Source of the DNA: Anaspis maculata
Taxonomy: Eukaryota > Arthropoda > Insecta > Coleoptera > Scraptiidae
Length of the DNA stretch: 64,000 bases
Direction of reading: 5' to 3'
NCBI GenBank assembly: GCA_949128115.1
Contig: OX421963.1
Location: 34,703,979-34,767,978 of the forward strand
The stretch's first letter is position 1. Each line of letters starts with the position of its first letter. The translations under genes were made by a program, and so were the position numbers. The notes below the pieces were generated by a model. That model saw only the letters and a list, made by a program, of their open reading frames with translations. It searched no databases and had not been told where the DNA came from. Positions 42,726 to 55,734 of the stretch are shown here, piece after piece.

Positions 42726-44805
42726 GACTGCTTTTTTTGTAACCGTTGTGATCGGACCTTCGTGACCGAGTGGGGAAAAGTAAGTCCAAAAAGAAGTTCT
42801 CTACCTCCTGGACTATAACTTCCTTCAAACAGTTTAAAAATAAAATCGAGCATATTCCAGTATGGCTGAGTATGGCATCTCAGCAACAGCAACACACACG
42901 TGTTGATTTCAGCACGCTTTTTGTACAAAGTGTCTGAAAGCCGTCATTTTCAGTAGCGCCGGGGCTCATCGCTTTCCCATCCCCTAGAAAGCGTACGTAT
43001 CGAAATGAAGTGAGAAAGAAGTCTATCGTAAACATGGAACATAAGAAGATGTGTAGACTCAGCAGCAGAGAAATTCAGTAGCGCTGCTCAAAGTGCAGTC
43101 GCTCATGCAAAAAGAAACATGCATGTTGGTAGTGGTGTAATACCTAGTATAACCTAAGTGGTTTAATAATTGTGGATTGTTGTCTACAACGCTTGTTTAG
43201 TTAATTTATACATCCGGCTCTTGAATTAACGACTCGAATTCGAGGCGTTCCATCTCGAGAATATTATGGATACAATAAAGCATTCAAGAAAAAAGCCGGC
43301 GTTATCGCCAATGCCAACAGCTTGACGTCCCAACGTTGACAGAGATATAGTGCACTTTTCTTTTAATTAACTGCATCGCGTTTTTGAGACGCACTGCAAC
43401 AGAAAACGGTATCTATCTGGACATTTGAGTTCACTGGGTAAATTGGACCAACACGGTTTTCCACTTTGATCTCAAAACATGCGGTCATGCACGTGTCAGT
43501 GAATCCAAAATGGCCACTGTGTGCCAATACAGTGTCAATCACAACCGACATAATAGATTGACGTGTCATCTAAAGGGTTCGGCTTGCGTTTGGTTCCATT
43601 TCGCTACCTTTGCAATAAAAAAAAATAGATTGGTAGTTAGATTCAACTGTGCAACCCCCAGTACAACCACATGCTCTTCATCTTTTCAGCTCCAACTGAC
43701 CAGACCTCACTGCAATAACATACTAGTACTTGTATCTTCACGAATCCAATCATTCATTTACAAACATTTCCAAAAACCGACCATCAGTTCGACAATGTTA
43801 TTGCAAACCAAACAAATTCTGTTTTGCCAACAATTGCAACGCGACAACATAAAATCACCAAGGACCAAATACAATGCATAAGATATCCGTTGTGGTCCTG
43901 TGAGTCCTGTAACCTTGGAAATGATTGCATCCACTATATAAAAATGGACGCATATAAGGAAAATGATCATTTTGCCAAACAATGATGAATGCGAGCAATT
44001 CAAAAACGTGTTAACACGAAGTGCGGACAATTATCGCCTAATTATCGGGGCGAAAGCGAAAGTCCTTTGCAAAATAATTTGTATTCAGAGGCCGTGGAGC
44101 GTATGCTACATGGGTGCTCGTAAAATTCGCCAACACTGTTGTGCGCCTTCAGTGGGTTAGGGTATCAAATCCGCTGTGACTGAAAGCTATATCCTGATCC
44201 TTTACGTGTGTGTGCGTACATACAGAAGAACAAAGGAAAGTATGGCAAGGGGTGAAAAACCCGATCCAGGGGCGACACCGCGGCGCCGTCTAGGCCAACT
44301 CGATCACGGTAATGCCTCGTTAATGCGTCCAGGGCTCAATCAGGACGCGAACACCCCTTCCTCCAATGTGACTAACAAAAGCGAAAGGGTGGAATCGTAT
44401 AAAGTAAGACACGCACAAAAAAAAAACTCCATTTGTGTTAGGGCCGTCAGAAAGATCAGTAGAGAGTTGGTGAATACCTACGACCTAGCTCCCAAAACAA
44501 TTATTATATCCATTGTTCTGTTGCGGAATGTCTACTGCAAAACACCCCCGAGCAGGAAATACAATACACCACCGACTCTGCAGTGAAACTCGAGACGTTA
44601 ATTATCTCGGTAATGAAGTTTAAACTAAGAGACCTCCACAGTAAACAAGAGACTATATGTCCATTAGATTCCCTAGCTAGGGTCTCCATGCTTCAAGCTT
44701 TTTAAAACCACCTGAACGATCAGCTGCACAGACAAAAATTTCGCTGAGAGACCAAAATTTGGAGGTCTGTGAATCAGCGAATAAATGAGTGAATATGTCC
44801 TAAGC
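42726..44805. other. unassigned stretch
   Basis: Open frames at 43510-43881 and 44176-44586 (plus) have no recognisable domains. No repeats with defined ends were found. Confidence 0.35.
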
Positions 44806-45315
44806 GGGAGGCTCTGTGGCGCACTTTCTTTTGAGTGAATAAGTTAACGTAAAACCAGAGGACGTGAAATACTTACAAGTACAGCGGGCTTGTGACATTC
44901 AGAATTTTATCGGCGACGCCAAATTGTTGTTATTGTAGTTGCTAGTCGTCATTTAAGGACGGAGTTCAATTGGTAAAATAAGCGTTGCGAAATTAATCCG
45001 TCTGGGACTCTGGGTTTATTCCTTGACGGATTTTTACCATTTTGGTCTCTTTCGAAAGCTACAAAGATGTACTTTGGTTTGAGCCCATTGGCATTTCCAA
45101 AAATCAAAAAACTTAAAAAAAATTTAAAAAAAAATCAACACCATCCTTAAGTAAGATTTTTTGAAACAACAACAACCATGCGATAGAAATGGGCTATCGA
45201 TTAGCGTTTACAACCACAGATTGATAGTTTTGCCCTGGGGAGTGGTTCCCATAAAGGACGGACGGACAAAGTGAAGCTATAAGCGCCATGCCCTTCAGGG
45301 AAAATGTGCTAAAAG
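44806..45315 (+). mobile_element. dispersed element copy B, CTCAGTAGCGCAC / (GGAC)n family
   Basis: The left end GAGGCTCTGTGGCGCACTTTC and right end TTCAGGGAAAATGTGCTAAAA match copies A and C. GGACGGACGGACAAAG occurs about 55 bases before the right end. At about 510 bp it is the shortest copy and holds no coding region. Confidence 0.6.
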
Positions 45316-48300
45316 TTGCCTAACATTGATGTATTTTAGATTTTTTGGGCCAAGCATTTCGGTGCACAATAAAAGCTCAAATGAACATAAAATTTCAATT
45401 GTTTGACATCATTGTCAAGATGTCAAATTCAGTCAAGAAGGTTCTTTTGTGATTTATTGGAGTAAAACCACATGAAAATGTTCCATTCGCGGTGAAATGA
45501 ATGTTTCCCGATGCCAGCCTGGGGCCTGAGAAGCGAGAAGCAGATTGAAACCAGAATCTGACCCCCTCAGTGCAAATTCTAGCAATATGAACGCCACTTG
45601 GCAAGGGACCGCCCGCCGGCCTGTTTTCAGGTGGTGGCGTAGTTGAAAAAAAAACAGTTCAAGCTCTCTGAAACTTGGGCTCAGACAGCATTGAATAGGC
45701 AGTTTTCCTCACAGGTCCCATAAACTTGAGTCCACTAAATTTTTACGGGCGACCGCTTTTCATAATGCATTATCGCAAGACTTCCTTTCAGTTCTCTCGT
45801 CTCCTCTGGCATCAGGGTAGTGACCGGCTAATCTCAAATTCAAATGGAACATCAACCGGAAGAAGGATAGAGAAAACTTTTTCATGTCCCATTAGCCACG
45901 GGCCCATTTCCATTCTAGGTCACTTGACAGATTTACAGCAAATGATTCTAAAGATTGAATTTTTCACCTCGTTTCCCTCATTCGTGCCCTTTTCATTTAT
46001 CAATCCTCATCATCTGCGGCCGCCATCAGAGATTTTTAATTAATTTTCTTGAAATTATAGGGTTTCGGGGGTTCGCGCGCCGAGTAAATAATGCAAACAC
46101 GGCGTATAAATTCGGGTTTTAGAGAGACGCACACACATTTCCGGTGGTTTATTGAACAGGGGGCGCCATCCACGGGGTGCGTCTTTATGATGAAGAAGTG
46201 AGTGTTGGCTCTTTGTTAATAAATGGGAGCGCCTATATTTACCACTCGCCCTTGCCACTCGGCGAAGAGATACGCCCTTCAAAATAAATTGGAGAGATGA
46301 GCAAACACGCCCTCGAAATTTGCTGTTTCTGTGTTGTCTAATTTCTCAATAATAAGATATCAAAACATAACGAACGGGAGGGGTAGGCTGGAGTACTTCC
46401 GTCTTGAACGCGTCTGTAAATGAGGTGCGTAAAACTCGACATGTTCAAGTGGAGGGACTCGTTTGAATATTTCACAACATATCGATTCGGATGAGATGCT
46501 TCATTGGCCTCCCTTGCAGTCGTCCCTCGTATGCTCGTTATTCGCATCAACCTGTTCGTGATTGTCCCTGTCCTTTCGAACGTGTTAAATCCTTTTCAGC
46601 TTCGAAATGCTATGTGGGGAGATGCTGGAAATCGGTTCCCAAAGACAACAAATCCTCCCCTTGTCTTTAAATCAAGTGTCTGAAAATAATCTCCCACTCG
46701 ATACTCAGGAGCTGAGAGCTTGCGCCAGATGCGTTATCTCGTTCCATTTCTGGCGAGAGGCTACTTATCTCGTCGTCCATCGTTGTTCATAGTTTTTTTT
46801 ATGTCTCTAGTATCCTTAGAGCTCGTTCAAATATTATTAACTTTCTCTACCACTAGAAAAGACGACGCGTGGCTGGCTTATCGCGCGGCTTGGGCGTTTC
46901 AGCGAGCTTTTTGCAATTTAAACCAAGAAAACCGGCCAATAATAACCATCAATCATTCGGATGCTTTAAGGGCTAAGCCTCCGTCAGTGAAAATAGCAAG
47001 ATTTTCCTGCTCTGCTGCCTCTTTCAAGAAAAATTGATTTGCTACAAAAAAATTCAAAGGGTAATAGGTTCTTTTATATTTCGCGCGCGAGTATAAAAAT
47101 GCGTGATATGTTTTCTTTGTCAAACAGCTTCTATATTATTTTATTTTAGGTTGGTGTTTGAATGGGAACTCAAGGTAGATGCAAAACAAGGACTAAAAGG
47201 AGTCGTTTAGAATGAACACTTCAGCAAAAGCAAAAATCAAATTTCCGTTTGAAGCTAGATGCGGTGGTAGTAAGAGTTGCCAGAGAATTTCAATGAGCTT
47301 CCGTTTGGAAAAAGCTCGTCTCGGGATATATTAACGTATCAATGACTACTACTGCAGGATATTTGTAGAGGGAACGTATAAACTTGATTCAAATCTAAAA
47401 ATAACGAGGCACTGAACTTGTGCTACTTTATACGAGTGACAATGGAGAGTGCGAGTACATCGAATTTCTTGATAAGGAGTTTTGAATATTGCATGGTCAC
47501 GGTCCATTTAACCATAGACTAAGTAGGTTTGTATACTCCGGGGGGGCTTGGTTGTATTAAAAAAAAACTTTTTCGTGAGAAAAATATCATTATTTTCCTA
47601 GTGACTTCAACCAACAGTTGACGGACACTACTTCTTATAAACAGTATACCTATACTTTCTAAGCAAGCAAATCTTTTCAATTTCCATCAAGATATCAGGA
47701 TAGTAACAATAATTTTTTGCATAATTTCCATGGACCTTTAGTTACTAAATGCTATTCGGCGTATAAGGCCGAACAATAAAAAAAAATTACTCCAATATGA
47801 GCGCTACCATGCTAGTTAAAATTAGACAAGTTCTCAAAGCCTTCAGAAACTTGAAATTTGCATTTGAACTTGGCATCTGTAGATACACACTGATCGTTCG
47901 ATATGTCCATGGTATAGTTTCCGTCAAAAACTGATGGCGTCTACGAGATGTATAGAGCAGTTGATGTGATTTTCTGTGTGAATAGGTCCCTTCGTTTCGG
48001 TTTTTTTGAGTGCGCATGTCTGGCGCGAATTTCATAGTTTCGTACACCGATATTGAAAATTAACACTTAAAAATAATGCAGTGCACCTAAAATTCCACAA
48101 ATGATTTGGTTGAATGTTAGATATCATTCTTTATATTCAAAGGAAATGTTTCGTTGAAATTAAGTTCAATGATCATTTGTGGAACAACGTTTCAGGAACA
48201 ACGAAAATGGCAACAGCGCTCAAAACAACAAGACATCGGCGCCAACTGTCACTTGTGACAATTATGATCACACTTCTCGTTTCTACCTGATCCACATTTC

Positions 48301-51300
48301 ATTTGCTCATGTTTTGACGAAAGAACAGAACCTGTTGAAAATGGCTGTACCGAGAAGGGAGTTCAAAGAAGCTACGAAGAGATGCATTTACCGTATGTAT
48401 AAAAGTGACAGCCAGGAACCAGTTGTTGGTCAGGCGGCTAGACAGAGCATGCAGCGTTGCCATTCAACTGACAGGTGTACGAAAGTTTTCAAAATTTGGA
48501 GCCTTCAAGCATGCGCTCCTGCCCAAACGAAGTAGCCTATTCCCAGTGCCCTGATAGGTATCAGCTCGGCCCAACTGCAGTCTCTGTTTGGCAACCAAGG
48601 TGCTGCCATAATATATCCGGGTTCATTTTTTTTCGATGACTAATCGCCAGTTGAAGCTAAATGCAGTCGAAATTTATTCAAAACTCTCGAAAGCCAGTTA
48701 GATTTGGAATGTCCGTATACCCTACGATATAAAAAAATACCTATAGGTATATTAGTTCGGAAAACGAATCTTTATCTTATTAATTGATTTCTCAAGGGAC
48801 CCATGCGTCGTCTTCGGCTTCGCCCAGGACTGTAACGGAAGCCTTTACACAGATGTCACCCAGTGAATTCTTATGGGGTACTGTTATCGGTCGCCTGCAT
48901 GTTTCCCCCGAATCTGCATAATACCTCGTTCGATCCCGATTTCACACATTTGCGAGCACAGCAAATCGAAATTTACCCGTTGTTCGCTGTAGGTTCTTTC
49001 CCTCTGGAAATAACATCCCCGTCATCCCGGCCCGACTTAACTGCCGAACTTGGAAAATGGCCAAAGTTAATCTTCGAAATTTGTCCGGGAACGAAACGGA
49101 ATCGACGCTTGAACCGATTATCGGCCAATAATTAGTTTACTAACCCCTCTCGCCTCATAAATTATTCGTGCGGATTAGGGGCACCCGTGATGGCCACAAT
49201 TGCCACTCTGTCGGAATTTACGTTCACGCTTGCTTCCGTCTTTGTGTGTTCCTGATGCGTGTCGGTAATTCATTCCGTTTGTTTTTGTGTGGACGCGGTT
49301 TGGGGTTTATACGAACCTCTAATGAGGAATTGAGGAATCCAGTAGTAATCTTTCTGCTTGGTTCCACCACGGGACATCAAAGTTGACTCCCAAGTTTCCA
49401 GAAAATAGTTTGCTTATCGGCTCCGCACGTGATGGATGATCCAAGTTCGTTCGCGCTTCCAATTGTTCCGTTTTAATAAGTCATTACGTGATTGTGTAGC
49501 TTTCTCTAAGTTTTATGCCGAAGTGCAAAAACAAAGAAAGACAATTTTACAACCGTGACGGAAAGCTGAATACACGCCAGCGCTATTAATTTATTATTCA
49601 CATTATGAATGGTTATGATCCAGGCAGTAAACATCGGTTATTGTTTTTTCTTCAGGAATACTTTCCGCATGTTTGGTTGCAGGTTTTTAAGTCGCACCTA
49701 TTCCTCAAGTGTTTTGTTTTAAACTATGAAGGCTGCATGTCTGCATGCAGTTCATAATCTACTTGGATCGAACAACTATCTATAACCTGGTAATTTATCA
49801 CAATCTGATGGGCAATCTGTTGGTTATGCTCCATTTGCAAGGGGGGGGGGGCTGGATGCTGGATACTGACGGGTCGTTCATGGCATAGTAACCCTGTATG
49901 TACGCTAGAATCCGAGCTTGGATCCATCCAACTAGAACTTCCAAAACATCTTCACTTGAAGAAATTCGCAGTCAAATGAGGAACAAAAAGTTCGTGTCTA
50001 AATAAACTGCCCACAGTATGTGTGCATACATATTTCTCTCGATCTCTCGGCATCACTCATCACTGTTGACGCAGTATGCCTACCTAACGGTGTCAAGTGG
50101 TCACGTCCAGAAACGGAAGGAAGCAGCGAACGCTTCGGAAGCTTGTCGCTCGCTGTAAACCAATTACCGCCATCCTCTATGTCATCCAGCAATAAGTCAA
50201 CTTATGAAAACCTCGAGAGCTTTGTCTCGCACGGAACGCGGTTAATCATTGTTCGACAAAGTGAATGAAGCACCTATTTCCTCGCAGGAGCGACAATGGA
50301 GCGACAATAAACGCGATGTCTCGATTAGGATAAGAAGGGCGGCGAGGGGAGCAGGAACAGGATAATGGAGCAAGCGAAACGCCGCCTTTAAAGGTCAAAG
50401 GTGAACCGGTGGAGGCGGCGGTGGCGGCCCCACCCCCGATTTGATCAAAGTACAACGCGCGCGGTACAATTAGTCTTGATTGTGCACGAATTCTCTTTTC
50501 GACAGATTGATTTTCCCATTGTCTTGCCAATATTAGCTTGTTTCCGACAATGTTTAACAATTAGTTTCACCCAGCTATCCAAGTCGCGAGCGATAATGGT
50601 ACCCGGAGTTTTTGAAAAACACCAACGAGATGAAACTATAAACAAGAAAGAAGCTCTTGCACGGTCGGTCAAACACATGTTGCGGTTATCGTTGGCAAGG
50701 TCTAATTCTCTCCCTTGGTGCTTAGTGTAAGGCCCGCTACGTGCTCGCACAAAAACTGATCTAGTTTGCGTGCTTTGCGCCATACGGTCACCATTTAAAA
50801 ACTTGTCGTGTGAAAAGCCCTGTGCCATTTGCGCCACAAATTGCTTCGCGGTGATGTTTTTAGAAAGTTGCGGAACCAAGCTTTATAGGAAGTCATAAAC
50901 ATAGGGTCCCTGCATGAGTCGTATTTTTGTGACTTTGATTATTAGAATCACTAATTATAAGCGTAGTTGTCCCGATAGTGGGTGGTTATCCACTATACTT
51001 CTGATATGACCAGGTAAAAGAACTCTGCTGAAAAATTTGTCCATTCTTTAGAAAAGAAAATCGCAGTTTGTATTAGCGTCATCACCGGTGACGCCACCAC
51101 GCGCTGACAATAAAAGAGTTTGAACCTTTACTTGACAACCGTCACCGTCTGGAATAAGCAGTGGCGTAGTGAGGCTGCGCTGGTCCGTGTTTGAACATCT
51201 TCCTGGCCTAAACAGCCCCCGTGACAACTGTCCAAAACCGACTACAATAGCGGTAATGTGCTGCTTGTTTTTCTCATTCATCTGCCAAACGGCTACTTGA

Positions 51301-51429
51301 ACGTGAAATAGGTATGAAAAATATCCCTAGCCAAATTTCACATCGAAAAGGTCCAATTTCCGACACTTGCTTTACTCGTGTTGTGAATTTTCAAATAAGT
51401 GAAATAACCACCCGTTTTTCTAACGTTCC
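45316..51429. other. long stretch without recognised genes
   Basis: About 6 kb were read on both strands. Frames up to 144 codons (50445-50879, minus) show no family motif and overlap others on the opposite strand. ATTCCACAAATGAT near 48090 and ATCATTTGTGGAAC near 48171 form a short inverted repeat. A run of ten G lies near 49841. Confidence 0.3.
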
Positions 51430-51681
51430 AGAGTCATAAATTTGGAGAATCCAGTTTTCTTCAAAAATTCATGCAGAAAGTTTTATATAGATAGAAATAG
51501 TGTAATTTGTTTCTCTGCATCAGTCCAAGAACCTCTGGAATGTATTGCAGGTCTATTTACAGTATGCGAATTTCGCAAAATTCATGAGTCACCCTGTATA
51601 GTAAATGAAATTTTGAGACACATTTGACGGTACAAAAAAGTGCTCTTTAGTTTCATTCGAAGAGTTTACAAAAATCGTTAC
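51430..51681. repeat. dispersed repeat related to 55870-56130
   Basis: CACCCTGTATAGTAAATGAAATT, then GTGCTCTTTAGTTT and GAAGAGTTTACAAAAATC (51592-51676) match in order the stretch at 56036-56121 (CACCCTGTATAGTAAATAAAATT, TTGCTCTTTGGTCT, AAAGAGTTCACTAAAATC). Confidence 0.65.
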
Positions 51682-51807
51682 AAATTACGAAAATAAAGAG
51701 GCTTGAAGCTCCACCCTTTGATCCCCTCCTATTTCCAAAATAACAAATTACGAAAATAAAGGGGCTTAAAGCTCCACCCTTTGATCCTCTCCTATTTCCA
51801 AAATAAA
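51682..51807. repeat. 63-bp tandem duplication
   Basis: Two adjacent units begin AAATTACGAAAATAAAG and contain GCTCCACCCTTTGATC. They differ at only a few positions. Confidence 0.95.
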
Positions 51808-51835
51808 TAAAACAAGTGAGTATGCCTTCACGTGC

Positions 51836-52895
51836 GTGAGTCTCAGTAGCGCATTTTCTCAAAGAAGCATATTTTGAAATGTAAAGAAATTTGGTTGAAG
51901 GAGAAACACCGTTCTTTGCCCACTCTCTTCAATCGAAACTCATTGTGATATTTTGATATCGAAGTGGGGTACTTGCCAATGAGATACATTTGAATGAAAA
52001 TTCTTTCAATCATCAACAACATGGTCTATGTTTCACATTTATCTCTTACTTTAGAGGCGGCGTGTGGGAGCGGCAGCGTATGGCAAAGAAACTCTTACAC
52101 CAGTTTGAGTTGGGAGTTTCTAAATGTTTGAGGTAACATTAACATCTAAATCAGTGAAAATTGTTGAAAGTTGCACTTTTTTTTTGGAGGCGAAAGCTGA
52201 AGGCGGCGCCATATCAAAAGTAGCCTATCCTTTCCCATTTTTAGTCAGCTATCCATATAGCGGAAGACTTGGATCGCTATGTTTTCGGGTTTATGTTTTT
52301 CATTTATTACTTTATCTTACTTTGGGGACGCGTGTGGGAGCGGCAGTGTTCGGCTAAGCAGATGTTGCAGTTTGAGTTGGCAGTTTCTAAATGTTTGAGG
52401 AAACATCTCAATCAGTAACAATTCTGAAAGTTGCACTTTTTGTCGTTTGGGGACGGAATCTGGGGGCGGCGACTAACTAGAAGTAGCTTATCCTTTCAAG
52501 AATTAGATCGCTATGTAAATTGATTGGGGGCGAGCAATTCTTTCATGCCGGCGGCGCATATTGAAGATGGGAATGTTTCTGGGTTCACGTTTATAAGTGG
52601 CAACTATGTATTAATCATGAAATGAGAACACCAGAGCATTCGGTCTGGGAGAAACTGCAACATCATATTATCTCAAGTTGATCGGGGGCGGTTTTCTCTA
52701 TGTTGGCGGCGCGATATAGACATTCAATATAGCCTAGCCCAGCTTTGGGAGTAGCCGCTATGTAACAGCGAAAACATCAGAAAGCTAGGGCGTCTAGTTC
52801 GCGAGGAGTTCGAGGAAAGGACAGACAGACGGACGGACGGACGGACAAAGCGGCTGCAATAGCGATTTTCAGCAAGATGGGAAATGCCCTAAAAA
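51836..52895 (+). mobile_element. dispersed element copy C, CTCAGTAGCGCAC / (GGAC)n family
   Basis: The left end GAGTCTCAGTAGCGCATTTTC and right end GGGAAATGCCCTAAAA match copies A and B. A CAGAC/GGAC tract at 52818-52850 is followed by AAAGCGG. The interior has a diverged tandem duplication: CGTGTGGGAGCGGCAG recurs at 52061 and 52331, and TTTCTAAATGTTTGAGG and AAAGTTGCACTTTTT recur with the same spacing of roughly 260-270 bp. Confidence 0.65.
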
Positions 52896-53264
52896 CTAGT
52901 TTTTTTCAATATTTTGCTGGCACTAACGACTACGTCCTTTTAGAGGCGTTCTTTTAGAGGAGATTTTCCTGAACTGTCCCGGACATTTTTACGGTGAATT
53001 TGGAACACCCCGTACGCCAAAAATGTCCTAAGGAGTTTCCAGGGTAACAACGAAACAATAATGCTATTGAAATGTGTGTAATGTACTTTTGGTAACAATC
53101 TACCAAAATGAATGGATGCTGTGCAGAAAACCAATTTTTCGGGCGAGGCTTTCTATCATATACACATTGCGAGGTGAGGAAGTGGAATCGGAGTTCTCTT
53201 TATTTCGTAGAACAATTCCAAAAGCTTTAGCTGCGAAGCACCCTGTGCCAATGGATATCTTACG
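52896..53264. other. unassigned stretch
   Basis: Nothing recognised before the palindrome. ATATCTTACG at 53255-53264 is repeated at 54214-54223 on the other side of it. Confidence 0.4.
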
Positions 53265-53270
53265 AATACA

Positions 53271-54206
53271 CGACAGTCGAGCGAAACCCCACAGGCGCTA
53301 ACATGGTTCCGGGGCCACAGACGCGAAAGTGGTTTGAGGGACACACAAGCGAAAACTCTGATAGACGGATTCCGTAGTGCAATGTGGCAACGCCGCCCAT
53401 CCTCCTGCGTCATCATCGGCTGCGCACAGACCCATCGGGGGACACAGGAGCGAAAGCACCTTGAGGGCCACAGGAGCGAACGTGGTTTCAGCGACGCACA
53501 AGCGAAAGCACATCGGGGGACGCAGACGCGAAAGCACTTCGAGGGCCACAGGAGCGAAAACATTTGGTTTGGAGCTCTGCAGAATTCGTAGCGGTTCGTC
53601 TACTTCCAGGCAGATGGCGCCATCGGTTCATGTTCATTGATTTATAATGATTCGAATTACGTGTAGGTACCTATCTAAAAATGTGAACAGGCATCGGTTT
53701 ACCTACGAGTACGGTGCACGCCTCGCTTATTGTTTCCAACAATGCAGAATTTAGCTTATATTATAAGTGATTGATGGCTTATAGACAATGCTTATAGGTA
53801 GGTACACGTGGCTCGGTAACAATGAATCATTATAAATCGATGAACATGAACCGATGGCGCCATCTGCCTGGAAGTAGACGAACCGCTACGAATTCTGCAG
53901 AGCTCCAAACCAAATGTTTTCGCTCCTGTGGCCCTCGAAGTGCTTTAGCGTCTGCGTCCCCCGATGTGCTTTCGCTTGTGCGTCGCTGAAACCACGTTCG
54001 CTCCTGTGGCCCTCAAGGTGCTTTCGCTCCTGTGTCCCCCGATGGGTCTGTGCGCAGCCGATGATGACGCAGGAGGATAGGCGGCGTTGCCACATTGCAC
54101 TACGGAATCCGTCTATCAGAGTTTTCGCTTGTGTGTCCCTCAAACCACTTTCGCGTCTGTGGCCCCGGAACCATGTTAGCGCCTGTGGGGTTTCGCTCGA
54201 CTGTCG
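53271..54206. mobile_element. near-perfect large palindrome (383-bp arms, 170-bp spacer)
   Basis: The left arm 53271-53653 and right arm 53824-54206 are inverted copies of equal length with only a handful of mismatches seen (for example near 53398 and 53948) and no indels. Both arms contain a degenerate minisatellite with recurring blocks such as CACAGGAGCGAAAGCAC and GACGCAGACGCGAAAGCAC, units of about 25-30 bp. Frames of about 100-135 codons in the arms translate the minisatellite (GTQERKHLEGHRSE-type peptide) and are not considered genes. It may be a foldback or Mutator-like element; the 10-bp direct repeats outside are suggestive. Confidence 0.9.
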
Positions 54207-54223
54207 CCTCACCATATCTTACG

Positions 54224-55734
54224 GTGGGTAGATGTTGGCTCAATTTACACTATTTACAGTTTTGTTTTGTAATTCACCGAACGATGGACCATCAAGCCTC
54301 AGAATTTTGAAGTCCAGATTTGGCGCGTCACTTGCCTACGTCCCAATGCCAATGCTGAAAGGGTCTAAGACGAATCGAAAGGTCGGGTTCTGCCTAATCA
54401 ACTCATACAAATTTAATAAACGGCCCGGGAAGATAACGAACCGAAATTCGCTTTCTCCGTCAGAAGTAGAGCTCGAGATCCAATCATTTCCCGCCAAGGA
54501 CAGAAAACCCGAAACGCCGAAAGAGACGCAAAAAAAAAGATAAAAGCGTGCGACATGACACGACTGGAACGACGACGGGAACGGACTTTCCGGAGTCTGA
54601 GTGTATAGGTGGTACAATCCTGAAACAAGGAAGACCTAATTGCGTTTGAAAGCGCCAGTGGCGCAACCACGGCTGCAGCAGTCAGGTGCCCAGATCGTTG
54701 CCATGGTTCCTGTTCCTCTCTTCGTCCTCGGCGCTCCGTCGGAGCGTCCGTTGCCCGGGCAACCGTTATCGAGGTCCTTGCTCCGGAGACACAGTGTACC
54801 ACATTTACACTGCACGCCCGTTCGGTTCGTCCTGTCGCCTATCCCGGAATGAAAATAAGCTGTATAAACAAGGCACGAAACGAAACGGGGACATCCAGGC
54901 GCGCATAGCCGGTTCCGTTATCCTCCTCCCTCTGTCCCTGCGCATACACGTCTTTGTCTCGTCCTGTAATCATTCATCCTTTTACCGGAATTAAATCCGA
55001 TGTTTGTTGATGTTTATTTCAGGACTGCGCGCCGAGCAATATTCGAGGAACATGAGAAACCCAATTAAACTAACAGCTCCATTCCAGACAGGGCATCTGC
55101 CTGTGTTTTGCGAGACAATACGTCGTCCTGGGAGGATAACGTAATTTACATGCGAACTGCTCTTTTGTCGTTACATTTCTCAAGTCCTTTACGTCACGGA
55201 GACTTGGGATCACCATTTGATGAGCCTTTCGCTCGACCGGTGCATGTGCCCTGTGTGCGTGTGCGATTTAATGCTTGCTCAGTAGGTCATGTGAAGCTGA
55301 CGGCGTACGCCGAACCCAGACCTTTTAAAAGTTGGGAAGTTTTTGACGTTGACATGGTCAATTGCTGCCAAATTGGATGTCAATTCCACGAGCGCCTATG
55401 AAAGACAGTATCTAAAGTAATCTTATAAAAAGGCTTACTTAAATTGTTGTTTCAAAGCCGTCAGACTGATGTATGTAGGTAATTGATAGATTGACAACCA
55501 ACGACGTAATATTCTTGCAACTTATTCTGGATTCTGGAAACAAATTCATGACCAACTCGACAAACAAAAAAGAGCGATCTGTATCAATGAGGCGTGATAC
55601 CAGGATTTGTGCCAGTTGAATAATTACACATAAAGGGTGTTTACAAACTTGGGGTAGAAAATTGAACCGCAGTTAGGAGAATGCTCCAGAAGTGCCAGAA
55701 AAATGTTGAAAAAAATGTATGACTTTTATTTTTA
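54224..55734. other. unassigned stretch
   Basis: No gene supported. A slightly GC-richer patch at 54590-54850 has overlapping frames on both strands with no recognisable domain. Confidence 0.35.

Noticed and set aside
50445..50879. 144-codon minus-strand frame
   Set aside because: No recognisable motif, overlaps similar-length frames on the other strand, and has no splice or repeat context to support it.
53156..54231. Matching frames of 83-135 codons in the palindrome arms
   Set aside because: They are translations of the minisatellite in both orientations; the repeated peptide reflects DNA repeats, with no domain or start context.
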